Assembly: GCF_005938655.1 (NCBI RefSeq) | Contig: NZ_VCQT01000045.1 | Span: 1-64,000, forward strand | Origin: Alloalcanivorax gelatiniphagus | GTDB taxonomy: Bacteria; Pseudomonadota; Gammaproteobacteria; Pseudomonadales; Alcanivoracaceae | Direction: 5' to 3' | DNA length: 64,000 nucleotides | Shown: one piece after another, positions 29,386 through 37,553 of the stretch | Position numbering within the stretch: the first letter of the stretch is position 1 | Layout of the letters: each line of letters opens with the position of its first letter | Position numbers and translations under genes: made by a program | The notes under the pieces: generated by a model | Database searches by the model: none | What the model saw: only the letters and a program-made list of their open reading frames with translations | What the model was told of the DNA's origin: nothing

Positions 29386-30108
29386 ATGAAACCTGTACTG
29401 ATACTGAAAACCGGCTCCACCTACCCCACCCTGCGCCAGCATTATGGCGATTTTGAAAACTGGATCGGCACGGGGCTGGGGGAGACGATCCCGGTGCGCG
29501 TGGTGGACGCCCTGGATGGCGACACCCTGCCCCACCCCAGTGAAGCCGCCGGCGTGATCATCACCGGCTCCCACGCCATGCTCACCGACGAAGCGCCCTG
29601 GATGCGCCGGCTGATGCGCTGGGTGGACAACACCCTGGCCCTGTCCGAGGCCCCGCCGATGCTGGGCATCTGCTTCGGGCACCAGCTGCTGGCCCGTACC
29701 CTGGGCGGCGAGGTGGCGGACCATCCCCTGGGCATGGAGGTCGGCACCGTGGCGCTGCGTCTGACCGCGCCGGCCCGCACCGACCCCCTGTTCGCCACGC
29801 TTTGGGACCAGCCCTGGGCGCAAATGATGCACCGCCAGTCGGTGCGGGTGGCGCCGCCGGGCGTGGAAGTGCTGGCCGGCAACGGCCACGACAGTTGCCA
29901 GGCGTTCCGCTACGGACACCAGGCCTGGGGCTGCCAGTTCCATCCGGAATTCAGCGCCGATGTGACCCGCGCCTATCTGCAGGCGCAGCGCGGGCGAACC
30001 CTGTCCCACCAGCAGGTGGATGACGCCCTGCCCAAGGTGCGCGAATGCCATCAGGCCTCGTCGATTCTGGGGTTGTTCGCCGAGCGGGTGGTGCCCGCCG
30101 CCGCCTGA
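29386..30108 (+). CDS. Class I glutamine amidotransferase-like protein
   Basis: 240 residues of the GATase1 family (GuaA-like, COG0518). The triad is intact: Cys96 in GICFGHQLL, His186 and Glu188 in QFHPEF. Stand-alone members include gamma-glutamyl hydrolases and amidotransferase subunits; the acceptor here is unknown. The start has GGAGGCACCC before the ATG. The gene is preceded by its own sigma-54-type promoter, suggesting expression under nitrogen limitation. The acyltransferase that follows 43 bp later may be cotranscribed. Confidence 0.85.
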   Translation: MKPVLILKTGSTYPTLRQHYGDFENWIGTGLGETIPVRVVDALDGDTLPHPSEAAGVIITGSHAMLTDEAPWMRRLMRWVDNTLALSEAPPMLGICFGHQLLARTLGGEVADHPLGMEVGTVALRLTAPARTDPLFATLWDQPWAQMMHRQSVRVAPPGVEVLAGNGHDSCQAFRYGHQAWGCQFHPEFSADVTRAYLQAQRGRTLSHQQVDDALPKVRECHQASSILGLFAERVVPAAA

Positions 30109-30151
30109 GCCGGGGATTGGTGTAGCATGCGGGGTCCGCCCACGACCCCGT

Positions 30152-30775
30152 ATGCCCATGGACGATCCCTACCGCGAACAACACCAGCAACGTCTGGCCT
30201 ACATGCCCTGGCTGTACCCGCGCCTCAAGCCCCGCCACCGAGCCTGGGCGGAACCCTGGCAGCGGGCGCTGCAGGAGGAGTGGTCCAGATTGGAGACGGT
30301 GCACTTCGGCGCGCACTGTTTTGTGGCACCCCAGGCGCGGCTGTTCGCCGAACCGGGGCGTGACATCCTGATCGGTGACCACACCCAGATCGCCGCCGAC
30401 TGCGTTCTGCACGGTCCCCTGACCCTGGGCGCCCACGTCAGCATCAACCATCACGCCACCCTGGAAGGGGGCGCCGCCGGCATCGTCATCGGTGACCATA
30501 CCCGCATCGCCGCCTACGCCACCCTGTACGCCTTCGATCACGGCCTGCGCGCCGATGCGCTGGTGCGCCAGCAACCGGTTACTTCCCGGGGCCTCGTCAT
30601 TGGCCGCGACGTCTGGCTGGGCGCCCGGGCCGGCGTGGTGGACGGCGTCACCATCGGCGACCATGCGGTGGTCGGCATGGGCGCGGTGGTCACCCGTGAC
30701 GTGCCCCCCTGGACCATCGTCGCCGGCAACCCGGCCCGTCCCATCGGCCGCCGGCCCGGGGCGCCGGAGGCCTAG
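30152..30775 (+). CDS. Hexapeptide-repeat (left-handed beta helix) acyltransferase
   Basis: 207 residues. From about residue 60 on it is built of hexapeptide turns (ILIGDHTQIAADCVLHGPLTLGAHVSINHHATLEGG, LVIGRDVWLGARAGVVDGVTIGDHAVVGMGAVVTRDVPPWTIVAGNPARPIG). The end is typical of maltose/galactoside acetyltransferase and WbbJ relatives, which transfer acetyl groups from acetyl-CoA to sugars. The acceptor is unknown. Start is at ATG 30152 or 30158; neither has a strong ribosome site. Confidence 0.82.
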   Translation: MPMDDPYREQHQQRLAYMPWLYPRLKPRHRAWAEPWQRALQEEWSRLETVHFGAHCFVAPQARLFAEPGRDILIGDHTQIAADCVLHGPLTLGAHVSINHHATLEGGAAGIVIGDHTRIAAYATLYAFDHGLRADALVRQQPVTSRGLVIGRDVWLGARAGVVDGVTIGDHAVVGMGAVVTRDVPPWTIVAGNPARPIGRRPGAPEA

Positions 30776-30811
30776 GGCTTCACATTTCCGGCAACCGGTT
30801 CGCCGTCCCTC

Positions 30812-30842
30812 TTGAACAGTGTTCACCAATCATCGTTATAAT
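30812..30842 (+). promoter_or_regulatory. Promoter and TetR operator candidate
   Basis: TTGAAC (30812-30817) and TATAAT (30837-30842) are spaced by 19 bases. The perfect 13-bp palindrome TGAACAGTGTTCA (30813-30825) overlaps the -35 box, the expected place for autorepression by the TetR protein encoded just downstream. Confidence 0.6.
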
Positions 30843-30882
30843 GGCCACCTTCAATTCTCCAACCGATTGATGGAAGCCGGCG

Positions 30883-31524
30883 ATGGCACGACGTAACCAG
30901 CACAGCAAACCGGAACTGCGGGCCCTGGCCATCGGCACGGTGCGCACCCTGGTCACCGAGCAGGGCCTGGATAAACTCAGTGTCCGCGAAGTGGCGCGGC
31001 GGTTGGGCTACGCCCCGGCCATGCTCTACCACCTGTTCGAGAACCTGGACGACCTGATCCTGCATGTGAACGCGGACACCCTGGATACCCTGCTGGATCG
31101 CATGGACGGAGCCTCCGGCATGGAAAATCCCCAGGCGGCGCTCAACGCCATGGCCCACCACTACCTGGCGCTGTCCCGCGACCGCACGCCGCTGTGGCAG
31201 CTGGTGTTCGAACACCGCATGAACCAGGGGTCGCCGGTGCCGGACTGGTACGCGCGCCGCACCCGCAGCCTGTTTCTGATGGTGGAGCAGCAATTGCAGC
31301 GGCTGGCGCCCTGGGCCACCGAGCGGGAGCGGATGCTGGGCGCGCGCACCCTGTGGGGCAGCCTGCACGGTATCTGCGTGCTGTATCTGGGCAATAAACT
31401 GGACGTGGCCGGCGACGTGGACCCGGGGGAAATCGTGGATTCCCTGCTGCGCCATTATCTGGCGGACTGGTCCGCCACCACCAATGTGGCGCCGGATGGC
31501 GGCGACCGGGGGACAAACCGATGA
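30883..31524 (+). CDS. TetR/AcrR family regulator
   Basis: 213 residues. An N-terminal TetR helix-turn-helix (VRTLVTEQGLDKLSVREVARRLGYAPAMLYHLFENLDDLI) is followed by a helical ligand domain. Its stop overlaps the start of the MFS-PlsC gene by four bases, so the regulator and that enzyme are one coupled unit. It likely represses the unit through the palindrome at 30813-30825 and may sense a fatty or lysolipid-like ligand; the ligand is inference from the neighbour. Confidence 0.9.
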   Translation: MARRNQHSKPELRALAIGTVRTLVTEQGLDKLSVREVARRLGYAPAMLYHLFENLDDLILHVNADTLDTLLDRMDGASGMENPQAALNAMAHHYLALSRDRTPLWQLVFEHRMNQGSPVPDWYARRTRSLFLMVEQQLQRLAPWATERERMLGARTLWGSLHGICVLYLGNKLDVAGDVDPGEIVDSLLRHYLADWSATTNVAPDGGDRGTNR

Positions 31525-33392
31525 AGGAAGGCACCTTTTCGCTGCTTGGCAAACGGCGCTTCGGCCCGTTCTTTTTCACCCAGTTTCTGGGCGCCTTCAA
31601 CGACAACGTATTCCGCCAGGCGCTGATTCTGCTGATCGCCAGCGGCGTGGTCGCCGGCACCGAGGTGAACACCCTCAACAACGTGGCCCTGGCGTTGTTC
31701 ATCCTGCCGTTCTTTCTGTTCTCGGCCCTGGCCGGCCAGGTGGCGGACAAGTTCGACCGGGCCATGCTGGTGCGGCGCATCAAACTGGCGGAGGTGCTGA
31801 TCATGGGGTGCGCCGCCGCCGGCTTCTTCTTCAGCAATGTGTACTTTCTGCTGGCGGTACTGTTTTTGATGGGGCTGCAGTCCACCTTCTTCGGCCCGAT
31901 CAAGTACGCCATCATTCCCCAGCATCTCGGCCCCCGGGAACTGGTCACCGGCAACGCCCTGGTGGAAATGGGCACCTTTCTGGCGATTCTGCTGGGCTCC
32001 ATTTCCGGGGTGCTGTTGAAGATGGACGCGGCCAGCCCGGCCATCGTGTCCACCGCCGTGGTGGGCCTGGCGCTGCTGGGCTATCTGGCGGCGCGGGGCA
32101 TTCCCTCGGCGCCGGCGGCGGACCCGGCCAGCCGGCTGGACTGGAATCTGTGGAAGGAGACCTGGCGCATCGTCGGCTATGCCCGCGAGGTGAAATCGGT
32201 GTGGATGTGCGTGCTGGGGATTTCCTGGTTCTGGTTCCTGGGCGCCGCCTATACCACCCAGCTCAAGGTCTATGTGGACGACTACCTGCTCGGCACCGAC
32301 GGCCTCTATGCGCTGCTGCTGGGCACCTTCTCGGTGGGCATCGGCCTGGGTTCCTGGTTGTGCGAGAAGCTGTCCGCCCGCCGGGTGGAACTGGGCCTGG
32401 TGCCGCTGGGCTCCATTGGCCTGAGCCTGTTCGGCGTGGATCTGTTCTTTTCCTACGCCGGCCTTCCCAAGGGCGTGGAACTGGGCCTCGGCGCCTTTCT
32501 GGCGGAGCCCGCCGGCTGGCGGGTGCTGGTGGATCTGCTCGGCATCGGGGTGTTCGGCGGCTTCTATATCGTGCCCCTGTTCGCCTTTATCCAGCAGCGC
32601 TCCGACCCGCGCCATCTGGCGCGCATCATCGCCGCCAACAATATTCTCAATGCGCTGCTGATGGTGCTGTCCGCCGCCGCCGGCATCGTGCTGGTGGGCA
32701 TGCTGGACCTCACCGTGCCGCAGTTCTTCCTGGTACTGGCGCTGCTCAACGTGGTGGTGGCCATCTACATCTACACGGTGGTGCCCGAGTTCCTGATCCG
32801 GCTGCTGGTGTGGATGCTTACCAACGTGCTGTACCGGATCAAAGGGAAGGGGCTGGACAATATTCCGGATGAAGGGCCCTGCCTGCTGGTGTGCAACCAC
32901 GTCAGCTATGTGGACGCCTTGCTGCTCGGCGGCGCGGTACGGCGGCCGGCGCGCTTCGTCATGTTCAAGCCGATCTACGATCTGCCGCTGATGAACCTGA
33001 TCTTCCGGGGCGGCAAGGCAATCCCCATCGACGGCAAGGAACGTAACCCGCAAGTGTACGAAGAGGCGTTCCGCCGAATCCGTGAGGAACTGGCGGACGG
33101 GCAGGTGGTGTGCCTGTTCCCGGAAGGCCAGCTGACCCCGGACGGCGAGGTGGGTGAATTTCGGGCCGGGCTGGAAAAAATTGTAAAGGAAACGCCCGTG
33201 CCGGTGATTCCTATGGCACTTTCCGGTCTATGGGGTAGCTTCTTCAGCCATAAGGGCGGGCGAGCCCTGACCGGCCTGCCGCGCCGATTCTGGTCGCGGG
33301 TGGTGCTCAGCGCCGGTGAACCGGTACCCCCGGAAGCGGTCGAAGCCGAGGACATGCGACGCCGCGTGCAGGCCCTGCGGGAACAACCCTGA
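31521..33392 (+). CDS. MFS transporter-PlsC acyltransferase fusion (LplT/Aas-like)
   Basis: 623 residues. About 1-415 is a twelve-helix major facilitator half related to the lysophospholipid flippase LplT (QFLGAFNDNVFRQALILLIASG, GLQSTFFGPIKYAIIPQHLGPRELVTGNALVEMGTFLAILLG). About 430-623 is a PlsC-type acyltransferase with H460 and D465 of the HX4D motif and FPEGQLTPDG. It would import lysophospholipid and reacylate it. The longer MFS-PlsC-AMP-binding proteins also carry an acyl-ACP synthetase; that third domain is absent here, so the acyl donor must come from elsewhere. Confidence 0.88.
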   Translation: MKEGTFSLLGKRRFGPFFFTQFLGAFNDNVFRQALILLIASGVVAGTEVNTLNNVALALFILPFFLFSALAGQVADKFDRAMLVRRIKLAEVLIMGCAAAGFFFSNVYFLLAVLFLMGLQSTFFGPIKYAIIPQHLGPRELVTGNALVEMGTFLAILLGSISGVLLKMDAASPAIVSTAVVGLALLGYLAARGIPSAPAADPASRLDWNLWKETWRIVGYAREVKSVWMCVLGISWFWFLGAAYTTQLKVYVDDYLLGTDGLYALLLGTFSVGIGLGSWLCEKLSARRVELGLVPLGSIGLSLFGVDLFFSYAGLPKGVELGLGAFLAEPAGWRVLVDLLGIGVFGGFYIVPLFAFIQQRSDPRHLARIIAANNILNALLMVLSAAAGIVLVGMLDLTVPQFFLVLALLNVVVAIYIYTVVPEFLIRLLVWMLTNVLYRIKGKGLDNIPDEGPCLLVCNHVSYVDALLLGGAVRRPARFVMFKPIYDLPLMNLIFRGGKAIPIDGKERNPQVYEEAFRRIREELADGQVVCLFPEGQLTPDGEVGEFRAGLEKIVKETPVPVIPMALSGLWGSFFSHKGGRALTGLPRRFWSRVVLSAGEPVPPEAVEAEDMRRRVQALREQP

Positions 33393-33410
33393 CAATCAAT
33401 GAGGATTATT

Positions 33411-33965
33411 ATGCGACGGATTTTTATCGTGATCGGCCTGCTTCTGGGCGCTTCCATCAGCCAGGCGAACACCGAGATTCAGAACGTGTTCGGCTGGGTG
33501 GAAAACGCCACCCTGGAACCCATGGGCGCCAAGGTCAAAGCCAAGCTCGATACCGGCGCACTGACATCGTCCATGCACGCGGTGGACGTGGAACGCTTTG
33601 AGAAAGACGGCGAGGAATGGGTACGCTTCAAGGTCAAGGTGGAAGACCAGAATGAAAAGGAAATGGTCAGCGAAACCTTCGAGCGGCCGATCTACCGTGA
33701 CCTGACCGTGCGCGGCGCCGGTGGCAAGGATGACCGTCCGGTGGTGCTGATGAAAATCTGTTTCGGCAACACCATCTATGAAGAGCAGTTCGGTCTGGAT
33801 AACCGCAGCGACATGCTCTACCCGGTACTGATCGGCCGCCGCACCATCCAGCACCTGGGCGTGGTGGACGTGACCAACACCTTCATGCACGAACCCAAGT
33901 GCGATGAAAACAGCCCGGTCCAGGCGTTCGACAAGAACAACACCGACGCCGACATCGGCAGCTAG
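33411..33965 (+). CDS. Retropepsin-like putative zinc/ATP-dependent protease domain protein
   Basis: 184 residues. A signal peptide (about 1-20) precedes a domain of the family annotated as RimK-associated or ATP-dependent zinc protease, now recognised as retropepsin-like. The motif KAKLDTGALTSSMHA carries the Asp-Thr-Gly active-site sequence, and LIGRRTIQHLGVVDV is the conserved second half. The start at 33411 has GAGG six bases before it; an ATG four codons upstream is possible. It is exported, so likely periplasmic. Convergent with the FAH gene across a REP-like pair. Confidence 0.82.
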   Translation: MRRIFIVIGLLLGASISQANTEIQNVFGWVENATLEPMGAKVKAKLDTGALTSSMHAVDVERFEKDGEEWVRFKVKVEDQNEKEMVSETFERPIYRDLTVRGAGGKDDRPVVLMKICFGNTIYEEQFGLDNRSDMLYPVLIGRRTIQHLGVVDVTNTFMHEPKCDENSPVQAFDKNNTDADIGS

Positions 33966-33972
33966 GAACCCC

Positions 33973-34030
33973 GTGGGAGCGGCTTCAGCCGCGATGGTTC
34001 AGTCGCCATCGCGGCTGAAGCCGCTCCTAC
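33973..34030. repeat. REP-like inverted repeat pair, copy 2
   Basis: GTGGGAGCGGCTTCAGCCGCGAT at 33973-33995 faces ATCGCGGCTGAAGCCGCTCCTAC at 34008-34030 across 12 bases, with one mismatch between arms. It lies between two convergent genes and can fold into a strong hairpin, so it may also stop transcription from both sides. Confidence 0.9.
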
Positions 34031-34042
34031 ATTGGGCGTCAG

Positions 34043-34717
34043 TCAGGCTTGAACGCGCCCGAAAACCTGCAGAATATTACCGAGCCGCGCGGTGAAGGTG
34101 TCGCCGCCCTGCAGCGGGCCGACGCCGGCGGGGGTGCCGGTAAATACCAGATCGCCGGGTTCGAGACTGAACACCTGATTGATGTCGGCGATCAGATTGA
34201 AGGTGGGGAACAGCATCTGGCCGGTGTGGCCGTGCTGGCGCATCTCGCCATTGATCTCCAGCGATACCTCCAGATTCTGCCGCACGGAAATGCCCCGGGC
34301 GTCCACGAAACCGGACACCGGCGCGGCGCCGTCGAAGGCCTTGGCCCGTTCCCAGGGCTGGCCCTTTTCCTTCAGCCTGGTCTGCACGTCGCGCAGGGTC
34401 AGATCCAGACCGATGCCGTAGGCGGCGATGGAATAGCGGATTTTATCCAGATCGGTTTCCCGGCTCAGCGGCTTGCCGATCATCACCACCATTTCCACTT
34501 CATGGTGCACCTCGCCCTGCCCTTCGGGCAGCGCCAGGGGTTCGTGCAGCGTGCACAGGGCATTGGCGCCCTTCATGAACAGCAGCGGTGAGTCCGGTAC
34601 TTCATTGCCCAGCTCGCGGGCGTGTTCCGCGTAGTTGCGGCCGACGCAGACGATCTTGCCCACCGGAAGATCCATCTCCGAGCCGTCGATCCAGCGATGT
34701 ACGTAACGCTCAGACAT
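34043..34717 (-). CDS. Fumarylacetoacetate hydrolase family protein
   Basis: 224 residues, the short FAHD1-like form. Motifs: GKIVCVGRNYAEHARELGN, metal ligands in HHEVEMVVMIGK, DLTLRDVQ, KAFDGAAPVSGFV, and GDLVFTGTPAGVGPLQ. Such enzymes cleave acylpyruvates or decarboxylate oxaloacetate. Its start overlaps the end of the D-2-hydroxyglutarate dehydrogenase gene by eight bases, so the two are coupled and may act on related 2-oxo acids. Confidence 0.9.
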   Translation of the reverse strand: MSERYVHRWIDGSEMDLPVGKIVCVGRNYAEHARELGNEVPDSPLLFMKGANALCTLHEPLALPEGQGEVHHEVEMVVMIGKPLSRETDLDKIRYSIAAYGIGLDLTLRDVQTRLKEKGQPWERAKAFDGAAPVSGFVDARGISVRQNLEVSLEINGEMRQHGHTGQMLFPTFNLIADINQVFSLEPGDLVFTGTPAGVGPLQGGDTFTARLGNILQVFGRVQA

Positions 34718-36104
34718 CGAACAGTTTCCCGGGATTCATGATGTTGTTGGGGTCGAACACCGTTTTGATCGCCTTCATGGCGTCGATGTCCTCTTCGCTG
34801 CGCGAATAGCCCAGGTAGGGTTTCTTGGTCATGCCCACGCCGTGCTCCGCGGAGATCGAGCCGTTGTAGCGGGCCACGATCTCGAACACCCACTTGGACA
34901 CCTCTCCGCAGCGCTTGAAGAATTCTTCCTTGGCCAGATCCGCCGGCTTGAGAATATTGAGGTGCATGTTGCCGTCGCCGATATGGCCGAACCAGACGAT
35001 CTCGAAATCCGGGTAGGCGTCCTGCACCACCTTGTCCACATCCTCGACGAAATCCGGCACCTTGGAGATGGTCACCGAAATATCGTTCTTGTACGGGGTG
35101 TGCGGGGCGATGGATTCGGAGATCCGTTCGCGCAGTTGCCACAGCTGCCGCAGCTGCCCCAGGGACTGGCTCATCACCCCGTCCAGCACCCAGCCCTGCT
35201 CCACGCAGTGCTCGAAGATCTCCATGGCGCGCTCGCCCACCTGCTCGGAGAGCTGTTCGAATTCCAGCAGGCAGTAGAACGGGCACTCGGTGTCGAACGG
35301 CCGCGCCACACCGTGCTCCAGCACATGGGCCATGGCCTTGTCGGAGAAGAACTCGAAGGCGGTCAGGTCGATGTCCTTCTGGAAGGCGTGCAGCACCTTC
35401 ATGACCTCGCGGAAACCGGGGGCGCCCAGCACCAGGGCGGTCAGGTCCCGGGGCGCCCGGGTCAGGCGCACGGTGGCCTCCACCACGAAGCCCAGGGTGC
35501 CCTCCGAGCCAATGAACAGGTGGCGCAGATCGTAGCCGGTGGCGTTCTTGATCAGGCCCTTGTTCAGGTCCAGCAAGTCGCCGCGCCCGGTCACCACCTT
35601 GAGGCCGGAGATCCAGTCCCGGGTCATGCCGTAGCGGATCACCTTGATGCCGCCGGCGTTGGTGTTGATATTGCCGCCGATCTGGCTGGAGCCGGCGGAG
35701 GCGAAATCCACCGGGTAGAACAGGCCCTGCTGCTCGGCGAATTCCTGCAGCTGCTGGGTGACCAGCCCGGGCTGCACGGTGACGGCCCGGTCGTACTCGT
35801 TGAAGTCGAGAATCTTGTTCATGCGGTCGAACGCCACCACCAGCTCGCCGTCGGCGGCCACCGCCGCCGCCGACAGGCCGGTGCGCCCGCCGGAGGGCAC
35901 CAGCGGCAGGCCGTGCTCATTGGCGATCTCGACGATCTGCTGAACCTCCTCGGCGGTTTCCGGCAGCACCACGGCGCAGGGCGCCGGCGCCCACACCTTG
36001 GTCCAGTCCACCCCGTAGCGCGCCGCGCTCTCCGCATCGGTCAGGCAGCGGCTGCCGAGCAGCTCGGTCAATTGGTCCAGCGCGGCGTGGGCCAGGGCGG
36101 TCAT
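34710..36104 (-). CDS. FAD-linked D-2-hydroxyglutarate dehydrogenase
   Basis: 464 residues of the FAD-binding GlcD/DLD family. The FAD domain shows PSGGRTGLSAAAV and SAGSSQIGGNINTNAGGIKVIRYG. The C-terminal domain has WFGHIGDGNMHLNI with metal-site histidines and the SAEHGVG block. Genes divergent from serA in Pseudomonas encode D-2-hydroxyglutarate dehydrogenase, which reoxidises the D-2-hydroxyglutarate released when SerA turns over with 2-oxoglutarate; the same arrangement is present here. D-lactate dehydrogenase is the alternative. The ATG at 36104 has GGAG six bases before it. Confidence 0.85.
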   Translation of the reverse strand: MTALAHAALDQLTELLGSRCLTDAESAARYGVDWTKVWAPAPCAVVLPETAEEVQQIVEIANEHGLPLVPSGGRTGLSAAAVAADGELVVAFDRMNKILDFNEYDRAVTVQPGLVTQQLQEFAEQQGLFYPVDFASAGSSQIGGNINTNAGGIKVIRYGMTRDWISGLKVVTGRGDLLDLNKGLIKNATGYDLRHLFIGSEGTLGFVVEATVRLTRAPRDLTALVLGAPGFREVMKVLHAFQKDIDLTAFEFFSDKAMAHVLEHGVARPFDTECPFYCLLEFEQLSEQVGERAMEIFEHCVEQGWVLDGVMSQSLGQLRQLWQLRERISESIAPHTPYKNDISVTISKVPDFVEDVDKVVQDAYPDFEIVWFGHIGDGNMHLNILKPADLAKEEFFKRCGEVSKWVFEIVARYNGSISAEHGVGMTKKPYLGYSRSEEDIDAMKAIKTVFDPNNIMNPGKLFDV

Positions 36105-36121
36105 AGGCAACTCCAGGCTTG

Positions 36122-36137
36122 TTCAAGTCGACTTGAA
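36122..36137. promoter_or_regulatory. Perfect 16-bp palindrome between D2HGDH gene and serA
   Basis: TTCAAGTCGACTTGAA lies 18 bases before the dehydrogenase start and 82 bases before serA. Its core TCAAGT-NN-ACTTGA has the layout of MerR/SoxR-type operators. No regulator gene is adjacent. Confidence 0.6.
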
Positions 36138-36219
36138 GACAACGATAAGCGGGATGGGTCTCATCCGGGGCCGGCTATGATACCATACGCGCCCATTTAA
36201 CCCGCTACCGAGAGCACCC

Positions 36220-37449
36220 ATGGCCAATACCTCTCTTGAGAAGGACAAGATCCGTATTCTCCTGCTCGAGGGCGTCCACCAGAACGCGGTGGATAATCTG
36301 AACGCCAACGGCTATTCCAACGTGGAGCTGCTGCCCACCGCGTTGACCGGCGACGACCTCAAGGAGGCCGTGAAGGACGCCCATGTGATCGGCATCCGTT
36401 CGCGCACCCAGCTCACCGAGGACGTGTTCGCCGCCGCCGAGAAGCTGATGGCCGTGGGTTGTTTCTGTATCGGCACCAACCAGGTGGATCTGAACGCCGC
36501 CCTCAAGCGCGGTATCCCGGTGTTCAACGCCCCCTACTCCAATACCCGCTCGGTGGCGGAACTGGTGATCGCCCACACCATCAACCTGATGCGCGGCATC
36601 CCCGAGAAGAACGCGGTGGCCCACCGGGGTGGCTGGCTCAAGTCCGCCAAGGACAGCTACGAGATCCGGGGCAAGAAGCTGGGCATCGTCGGCTACGGCA
36701 ACATCGGCGCCCAGGTGTCGGTGCTGGCGGAATCCATGGGCATGAGGGTGTACTTCTACGACGTGGTGCCCAAGCTGCCGCTGGGTAACGCCACCCAGGT
36801 GGCCAGCCTCAACGACCTGTTGAGCCTGTCCGACGTGGTCAGCCTGCACGTGCCGGACACCGCCGGCACCCGCTGGATGATCCAGGAAGAACAGATCCGC
36901 GCCATGAAGCCCAAGAGCTACCTGATCAACTATGCCCGCGGCAAGGTGGTCGACATCGACGCCCTGGCGGCGGCGATTCAGGACGGCCACCTGCTGGGCG
37001 CGGCCATCGACGTGTTCCCGGAAGAGCCGAAGGGCAACAACGACGAATTCGTCAGCCCCCTGCGCGAATTCGACAATGTGATCCTGACCCCGCACATCGG
37101 CGGCTCCACCCACGAGGCCCAGGAGAACATCGGCACCGAGGTATCGGAGAAACTGATCCGTTACTCCGACAACGGGTCCACCCTGAGCGCGGTGAATTTC
37201 CCGGAGGTGGCGCTGCCGTCGCACCCGGACCTGCACCGGTTGCTGCACATTCACAAGAACATCCCCGGCATTCTCAGCCAGATCAACGCGATCTTCTCCG
37301 AGAACGACATCAACATCTGCGGCCAATACCTGCAAACCAATCAGGACATCGGCTACGTGGTGATTGACGTCAACAAGGGCTACAGCCAGCTGGCCCTGGA
37401 CAAGCTCCGTACCATCGAGGGCACCATCCGCACCCGGGTGCTGTTCTAG
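36220..37449 (+). CDS. serA: D-3-phosphoglycerate dehydrogenase
   Basis: First step of serine synthesis: 3-phosphoglycerate to phosphohydroxypyruvate. In the E. coli-type enzyme 2-oxoglutarate can serve as acceptor. 409 residues, matching E. coli SerA in length. Motifs: GCFCIGTNQVDL, NAD site LGIVGYGNIGAQVS, catalytic Arg/Glu/His regions (INYARGKVVD, PHIGGSTHEAQENIG), and a C-terminal ACT domain (about 335-409, HIHKNIPGILSQINAIF) for serine feedback. It is divergent from the D-2-hydroxyglutarate dehydrogenase gene and followed by an intrinsic terminator. Confidence 0.97.
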   Translation: MANTSLEKDKIRILLLEGVHQNAVDNLNANGYSNVELLPTALTGDDLKEAVKDAHVIGIRSRTQLTEDVFAAAEKLMAVGCFCIGTNQVDLNAALKRGIPVFNAPYSNTRSVAELVIAHTINLMRGIPEKNAVAHRGGWLKSAKDSYEIRGKKLGIVGYGNIGAQVSVLAESMGMRVYFYDVVPKLPLGNATQVASLNDLLSLSDVVSLHVPDTAGTRWMIQEEQIRAMKPKSYLINYARGKVVDIDALAAAIQDGHLLGAAIDVFPEEPKGNNDEFVSPLREFDNVILTPHIGGSTHEAQENIGTEVSEKLIRYSDNGSTLSAVNFPEVALPSHPDLHRLLHIHKNIPGILSQINAIFSENDINICGQYLQTNQDIGYVVIDVNKGYSQLALDKLRTIEGTIRTRVLF

Positions 37450-37481
37450 CACCCCACCGGCGCGCCGGTGCCTCGACAAGA

Positions 37482-37518
37482 AACCGGAGTCGGGCTAACT
37501 TGCCCACTCCGGTTTTTT
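37482..37518 (+). terminator. Intrinsic terminator of serA
   Basis: ACCGGAGTCGGGC pairs with GCCCACTCCGGT (one bulged C) around a short loop and is followed by six T. It lies 33 bp after the serA stop. Confidence 0.9.
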
Positions 37519-37553
37519 ATGTCCGATCCCTGGGGAATAAGGATGCCTCGCCC

